Shown here: piece by piece, positions 13,036 through 14,291 of the stretch
Numbering within the stretch: the first letter of the stretch is position 1
Layout: the number at the start of each line of letters is the position of its first letter
Source of the DNA: Bryobacterales bacterium
GTDB lineage: Bacteria > Acidobacteriota > Terriglobia > Bryobacterales > Bryobacteraceae
Length of the DNA stretch: 14,291 nt
Assembly: GCA_003132865.1 (NCBI GenBank)
Contig: PKYZ01000331.1
Location: 368 to 14,658, forward strand
Direction: 5' to 3'
Translations under genes and position numbers: made by a program
Notes under the pieces: generated by a model
Told to the model about the DNA's origin: nothing
What the model saw: only the letters and a program-made list of their open reading frames with translations
The model's database searches: none

Positions 13036-14291
13036 TCACTTCTGTAAGAAGAAATTCCCGACAAACATCGCATCGATTCCGGATGAGTAGAAGCTTCGCA
13101 CCGCGTCGCGCGGAGTGCACACCAGCGGCTCGCTGAACAAGTTGAACGAAGTATTGTAGAGCACAGGCAGGCCCGTAGCTTTGCCCGCCGCGTGCAGCAG
13201 TTTCCAGTACAGCGGGTTGTCCTCCTGCGAAACCGTGTGCACGCGGACCAGGTCGCCGTTCAGGACGGCGCTCGCGAAACGGCCGCGGTGTGCCGGGCGA
13301 ACGCGACCGGCGGTGGCCAGAAAACGCGCGTTGGGACCGCACTCGAAGTATTCGGCGGCAAGCTCCGCCGGCACTGAGGCGGCAAACTTGCGGAACGGCT
13401 CGCGGTGTTTAATGAACGCGTTCAGATTCTCGGCGGCGTAAGGATCCAGCGGCGATGCCAGGATGCTGCGGTTGCCCAGCGCGCGCGGTCCGAACTCCAT
13501 GCGGCCGTGCATCCAAGCCACAATGCGGTTCTCGGCAAGCTGCGCAATGGCCGTTTCGATGGTCTCCTCGGTGGTCAGGATGTAGCGGAAGCGAAGCTTG
13601 CAGTTCTCGAGCACGCGCTTGATCTCTTCGGCCGTGTAGCTGGGGCCGAGATAGAGGTTATCGAGCCCGATGCGCTGGGGCTGGTTGTAGACGGCGTGCC
13701 AGGTGTGCAGCACAGCGCCAATCGCGGTGCCCGCATCTCCCGCCGCCGGCTGCACGAAGACATTTTCAAACGACGAGCGCTCCAGTGCGGAGACCAACAG
13801 CGCATTCAATCCCAACCCGCCCGCGAAACAAAGTTGCCTGCCCGAGCCTGCCATGCGGATCGCCGTATCTTCGATGGCTCGCTGTATGCCCGCCGCCAAC
13901 GGAGCGCGCAACGGTTCGGGGATCGCGGCGCCGTCTTCAAGCCCGAGCCGCTCATAAAAACGCGCGCTGAAACCGCCGGAGGTGAGCCGCTCTGCATCGA
14001 AGAACGAACGGTCGAGGCGCGGCCACTGATCGTCCCGCATCGGCATGATTTCCAGGAACAAACCGCGAAACCGGTCGTCGCCCGCAGCGGAGAGCCATTG
14101 CACCTTGTGCTCTTCCAGATTGGCTCGAAAGCCGAGTAACTCAGTCACTCGGCCATATAGGTCGCCGAGTGAGTCGGGATAATACAGCTCCCTTTCGAGC
14201 GAAAGCGCCGTGCCCGCCGCATGCCATCGCGTGCCGCAACGAAAGTCGCCCGCGCGATCCAACGTTAGCACGGTGGCTTCCTCGAACGGCG
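13036..14291 (-). CDS. Carbamoyltransferase, NodU/CmcH (TobZ-like) family, N-terminus beyond the window
   Basis: The frame is open to the right edge (PFEEATVLTLDRAGDF), so the N-terminal roughly 100-150 residues of this normally 550-600-residue family lie outside. A GTG at 14271 is internal and not a start. These enzymes move a carbamoyl group from carbamoyl phosphate, through carbamoyl-adenylate, to a hydroxyl of a sugar or secondary metabolite. Visible motifs are CFAGGLGLNALLVS, the C-terminal MEFGPRALGNRSILASP, HREPFRKFAASVPAE and LPVLYNTSFNLFSEPLVC, all family hallmarks. The usual GGVALN appears as GGLGLN. The gene leads into the dehydrogenase eight bases later, so the two are probably cotranscribed. 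The acceptor substrate cannot be inferred; genes upstream outside the window would be the best guide. Confidence 0.9.
   Translation of the reverse strand, partial: PFEEATVLTLDRAGDFRCGTRWHAAGTALSLERELYYPDSLGDLYGRVTELLGFRANLEEHKVQWLSAAGDDRFRGLFLEIMPMRDDQWPRLDRSFFDAERLTSGGFSARFYERLGLEDGAAIPEPLRAPLAAGIQRAIEDTAIRMAGSGRQLCFAGGLGLNALLVSALERSSFENVFVQPAAGDAGTAIGAVLHTWHAVYNQPQRIGLDNLYLGPSYTAEEIKRVLENCKLRFRYILTTEETIETAIAQLAENRIVAWMHGRMEFGPRALGNRSILASPLDPYAAENLNAFIKHREPFRKFAASVPAELAAEYFECGPNARFLATAGRVRPAHRGRFASAVLNGDLVRVHTVSQEDNPLYWKLLHAAGKATGLPVLYNTSFNLFSEPLVCTPRDAVRSFYSSGIDAMFVGNFFLQK

Noticed and set aside
12000..13073. Long minus-strand frame in another phase of the dehydrogenase
   Set aside because: The haem and propeller motifs are in the other phase; this one is Arg/Ser/Pro-rich noise.
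13028..13342. N-terminal extension of the dehydrogenase to 13342
   Set aside because: It overlaps the carbamoyltransferase C-terminus in another phase; a proper signal peptide starts at 13027.
1..14291. CRISPR array, tRNA, rRNA, insertion-sequence ends or transposase
   Set aside because: No spaced repeats, cloverleaf, rRNA segments, transposase motifs or terminal inverted repeats were noticed on either strand.

Overview
The window looks like GC-rich chromosomal DNA of an acidobacterium, possibly of the Solibacter/Bryobacter type. This is an inference from protein flavour: a PQQ propeller fused behind two N-terminal haem domains, the second resembling the planctomycete/acidobacterial 'putative haem-binding' type; a DUF433/DUF5615 toxin-antitoxin pair; a DinB-like protein; and a NodU/CmcH carbamoyltransferase. 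No rRNA, tRNA, CRISPR array or intact insertion sequence was seen.

Layout. (1) Positions 1-268, minus strand: the N-terminal part of a DinB-like protein running off the left edge. (2) 300-4639, plus strand: a two-gene RND efflux operon with an MdtA-like lipoprotein adaptor and an MdtB/C-like inner-membrane pump; no outer-membrane channel gene follows. (3) 4640-10067: an accessory islet. It holds two small orphan frames, a 147-residue protein of unknown function, a single-chain restriction-modification enzyme with nuclease, N6-adenine methylase and specificity regions, and a DUF433/DUF5615 (VapBC45-like) toxin-antitoxin pair. All are on the minus strand except one small plus-strand frame. (4) 10068-14291, minus strand: a tightly packed run of a carbamoyltransferase (cut by the right edge), a dihaem PQQ dehydrogenase, and a zinc-ribbon protein whose ATG overlaps the dehydrogenase stop (ATGA).

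The most interesting observation is that the islet appears to sit on the wreck of a second RND pump gene. Two plus-strand scraps flank the toxin-antitoxin pair in the correct order and orientation. The first, 9131-9157, matches 4371-4397 of the intact pump at 25 of 27 bases. The second, 9993-10058, reproduces the last part of the pump up to its stop codon with an 87-base in-frame deletion. The differences are mostly synonymous, so it reads as a diverged paralogue and not a fresh duplication. The simplest reading is an ancestral adaptor-pump-pump (mdtABC-like) array whose second pump was replaced by defence and addiction genes. The surviving pump may therefore be homomeric or may have lost its partner.

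Other points: the restriction enzyme keeps an intact PD-(D/E)xK site but has no visible helicase, unlike canonical Type ISP enzymes. The dehydrogenase departs from classical PQQ alcohol dehydrogenases at three conserved positions. The 147-residue protein vaguely resembles a ParB/sulfiredoxin-like fold with a degenerate signature. All family assignments come from reading the translations; no database search was possible.
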